64,000 nucleotides of DNA from JAPPHY01 sp965247535 (GTDB lineage Bacteria; Chloroflexota; Dehalococcoidia; Lucifugimonadales; UBA2985). The stretch is taken from the NCBI GenBank assembly GCA_965247535.1, contig OZ252018.1, positions 1,550,001 to 1,614,000 of the forward strand, given 5' to 3'. Under the pieces are notes generated by a model. It ran no database searches and was not told the origin of the DNA. It worked only from the letters and a program-made list of their open reading frames with translations. Below, piece by piece: positions 62,008-64,000 of the stretch. Within the stretch, counting starts at the first letter, position 1. Each line of letters opens with the position of its first letter. The position numbers and the translations under genes were made by a program.

Positions 62008-62853
62008 ATGAGGCTCCTCCACAGCGTCGCGGAAATGGCGTCGGCCCGCGCGGAGGTCGAGCGTCCGCTGGGGCTGGTGCCCACGATGGGCGCGCTCCAC
62101 GAAGGTCACCTCTCGCTTGTGCGCCGCGCCAGGAGCGAGAACGCGTCGCTGGTTGTCACGATCTTCGTCAACCCGACGCAGTTCGCCCCCAACGAAGACC
62201 TCGCGGCCTACCCTCGCGACCCTGAGCGAGACCTGGCCTTGCTGGAAGCGGAGGGAGCCGACGCGGTGTTCATGCCACCGCCGGAGGAGGTGTACCCCAC
62301 CGGCTACGATACGTGGATCAGCGTGGAGCGCACCTCCGCTTCGCTGGAGGGCGAGGCCAGGCCGGGCCACTTCCGCGGCGTGGCCACCGTGGTGTGCAAG
62401 CTCTTCAACATGGTGAGGCCGGACAGGGCGTACTTCGGGCAGAAGGACGCGCAGCAGCTGCAGGTCATCCGCAGGATGAACGCCGACCTGAACCTTGGCG
62501 TGGAGGTGACGGCGATGCCCACCGTGCGGGAGCCCGACGGCCTGGCGATGAGCAGCCGCAACGCCTACCTCAGCCAGGACGAGCGCCGCGCAGCGCCCGT
62601 GCTGTACGCCGCGCTCCAGGCTGCGCAGGAGCTGTACGACGACGGCGTGCGGCAGGCCCCAGCCCTGCGAGAGGCCATGCAGCGAGTCCTCGCAGCCGAG
62701 CCGCTTCCCCTGCCCGAATACGTGAGCGTCGCCGACCCCGACACGCTTGCGGAGCTGGATTTCGTCGATGGGCCGGCACTGGCGTCGCTGGCCGTGCGCA
62801 TCGGCACAACGCGCCTCATCGACAACGTTGTGCTGGGCACGGACGGGCCGTGA
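62008..62853 (+). CDS. panC: Pantoate-beta-alanine ligase
   Basis: A 281-residue ligase that joins pantoate and beta-alanine with ATP. LVPTMGALHEGHLSLVRRAR has the HxGH nucleotidyl-transferase motif, FVNPTQFAPNEDLAAYPRD and FGQKDAQQL are signatures, and AMSSRN the KMSKS-like site. It is 3 nt after panB. panD, for beta-alanine, is not in the window. Confidence 0.97.
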   Translation: MRLLHSVAEMASARAEVERPLGLVPTMGALHEGHLSLVRRARSENASLVVTIFVNPTQFAPNEDLAAYPRDPERDLALLEAEGADAVFMPPPEEVYPTGYDTWISVERTSASLEGEARPGHFRGVATVVCKLFNMVRPDRAYFGQKDAQQLQVIRRMNADLNLGVEVTAMPTVREPDGLAMSSRNAYLSQDERRAAPVLYAALQAAQELYDDGVRQAPALREAMQRVLAAEPLPLPEYVSVADPDTLAELDFVDGPALASLAVRIGTTRLIDNVVLGTDGP

Positions 62854-62897
62854 GTCGCGGGGCGCGCCGGCCAGCGCGGCGCATCCTGCTACGGCTA

Positions 62898-62906
62898 TGG
62901 TATTAT
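62898..62906 (+). promoter_or_regulatory. Extended -10 promoter TGGTATTAT
   Basis: A TGn element precedes TATTAT (62901-62906). It could drive the interrupted membrane gene and surE. No clear -35 is seen. Confidence 0.4.
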
Positions 62907-62999
62907 GGTAGGTGGAGCAGCGCTGCGTCCGGCGCCGTGAGAAGCAGCATCGAGGGCATAGCAATGGACAGCCATCGTATAGGGAGATAGAACAAGTAC

Positions 63000-63401
63000 G
63001 TGCCCGCAATCGCCAGGGAGCGCGAGGGACAGTTTCTGATCCTTTTCTTACTGCTCTTCTCGTTGACGCTGGGAGTGGTTACCTAGTATGAACTCCGACA
63101 CGAGACAACAGACGACGGATGGGACACCACAATCGCCATTGGCATCGGCATGTCCTACTGCGTTGTCATTTCGACAGCGATCACATACGTGATCGTGGAG
63201 GGAGCGGCCATGCTGGCAGAGCAGTTCAAGAAGAAGCGGTATGACGCCGGACTCGAAGAGGGGCGCGCAAAAGAGCGCGCGGAGAGAGACGCACTCTGGG
63301 AAGCGTGGCTGGAGCGTCAGCAGGCGGCGTTCTCCAGGGGCGAGCCGTTCGATGAGCCGCCGCCCTCAAGGAACGGCAACGCAGACGTGAACCACGGCTG
63401 A
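63000..63401 (+). pseudogene. Two-helix membrane protein gene interrupted by an in-frame TAG
   Basis: Reading from the GTG at 63000 gives a 28-residue segment with one helix (GQFLILFLLLFSLTLGVV), a TAG at 63084-63086, then in the same frame a second helix (TIAIGIGMSYCVVIS...) and a charged coiled coil (KKKRYDAGLEEGRAKERAER) ending at 63401. The two halves together make a plausible two-helix protein of 133 residues. The second half could still start at the ATG at 63150. Alternatives are mutation, sequencing error or stop readthrough. Confidence 0.5.
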
Positions 63402-63468
63402 CGCTGGCTGCCATCCGTCCCACCGAACGCTCCCCAGACCGCAAAGCCTCAGCCCACAGGAGCCAACA

Positions 63469-64000
63469 CTGAGAGTCCTGGCCATCAACGACGACGGCAT
63501 CCACTCCCCGGGCCTCTGGGCAGCCGTTGAGGCCCTTCGAGACGTGGCAGACGTTACCGTGGTGGCTCCTGACCGTGAGCAGAGCGGCGTCGGCACGGCG
63601 ATCACCCTCGCTCAGCCCCTGCGCGTCACGGAGATCCCGCCACACGTGGAGGGCGTACCCACCTACGCCGTCGAGGGCACGCCGTCCGACAGCGCAATCG
63701 TCGCACTGCAGACGCTGATCGAGGAGCCGGTGGACCTGGTTGTTTCCGGCATCAACAAGGGCGCCAACATGGGCAACGACGTCTTCATCTCCGGCACCAT
63801 GGGCGCGGCCCTGCAGGCCCACTTCCGCGGCATTCCCGCCATCGCCATATCCGTTGCCGCCCTCAGGGACATTCAGTTCGATGCGGCCGCTCAGGTGGCG
63901 CGCCTCCTCGCGCAGAACGTCGCCGACGGCACGCTCACCGCTCCCCTGCTGCTGAACGTCAACCTGCCCAACCTGCCGCCGGAGCGAATCAGGGGCGTGT
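63469..64000 (+). CDS. surE: 5'-nucleotidase SurE (3' end outside window)
   Basis: The first 177 codons of SurE, which removes phosphate from nucleoside monophosphates. LRVLAINDDGIHSPGLWA is the metal-binding start, APDREQSGVGTAIT and SGINKGANMGNDVFISGT are signatures. No ATG, GTG or TTG exists near the expected start. A CTG at 63469 aligns with the usual first Met and has AGGAG 6 nt upstream, so CTG is the likely start codon. Confidence 0.9.
   Translation, partial: MRVLAINDDGIHSPGLWAAVEALRDVADVTVVAPDREQSGVGTAITLAQPLRVTEIPPHVEGVPTYAVEGTPSDSAIVALQTLIEEPVDLVVSGINKGANMGNDVFISGTMGAALQAHFRGIPAIAISVAALRDIQFDAAAQVARLLAQNVADGTLTAPLLLNVNLPNLPPERIRGV

Overview
The window is about 64 kb of GC-rich, densely packed bacterial chromosome. 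It carries one tRNA and no rRNA, prophage, insertion sequence or CRISPR array. Gene content points to a free-living Chloroflexota bacterium of the Dehalococcoidia/SAR202 type. This is inferred from remembered family distributions: an archaeal-type fructose-1,6-bisphosphate aldolase/phosphatase, MetE-core proteins, an EF-G2-type GTPase, a CoxMSL-type molybdo-flavoenzyme, Rex, and many lipoproteins with Thr/Pro linkers. No marker gene was searched, so the taxonomy is tentative.

Layout. 1-4.1 kb: glutamate dehydrogenase (cut by the window edge), a BFN-domain nuclease, a lipoprotein metallopeptidase, and a Fic protein with operator-like palindromes on both sides. 4.5-9.6 kb: split transketolase, DUF362 protein, HAD hydrolase and QueG. 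9.6-16 kb: two tandem MetE-core proteins behind an ArsM-type methyltransferase, an alpha/beta hydrolase and an M1 aminopeptidase. 16-20 kb: a three-subunit molybdenum hydroxylase ending at a strong hairpin terminator. 20-31 kb: metallo-beta-lactamase-fold proteins, NYN-LOTUS protein, FKBP lipoprotein, hydrolase, Gfo/Idh/MocA oxidoreductase, tRNA-Arg, two uncharacterised membrane proteins, MFS transporter and a membrane protein with three ~94-residue repeats. 31-35 kb: rpsU-yqeY-purQ-purL behind a consensus promoter. 35-45 kb: XRE regulator, argS, a 1398-residue TolB-repeat lipoprotein, EF-G2 and rex. 45-52.3 kb: a full F1Fo ATP synthase operon with an extra 31-codon membrane-peptide gene between atpB and atpE. 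52.4-58.2 kb: a six-gene operon fbp, fba, rdgB, moaA, rnhA-moaC fusion, MBL hydrolase. 58.2-64 kb: a 45-residue CCGHPGQPGC protein, hicB with a broken hicA, a P1 peptidase and pantothenate cluster (panB, panC and a PanG-like reductase), an interrupted membrane gene, and surE with a CTG start.

How the genes connect. The molybdenum hydroxylase needs molybdopterin, and moaA and moaC sit elsewhere in the window. Transketolase, FBP aldolase/phosphatase and class I aldolase give a gluconeogenic/pentose-phosphate set. The pan genes form a near-complete pantothenate branch without panD. Pur genes are translationally packed behind S21.

Two signals run through the whole window. First, sigma70-type promoters are easy to read. 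Second, several genes have their -10 box placed so that transcription should begin at or within 1-3 nt of the start codon, with no Shine-Dalgarno sequence, so leaderless mRNA looks common. The most unusual items are the in-frame RNase HI-MoaC fusion, the small ORF in the ATP synthase operon, the dead-protease/TolB lipoprotein, and the palindromes around fic.
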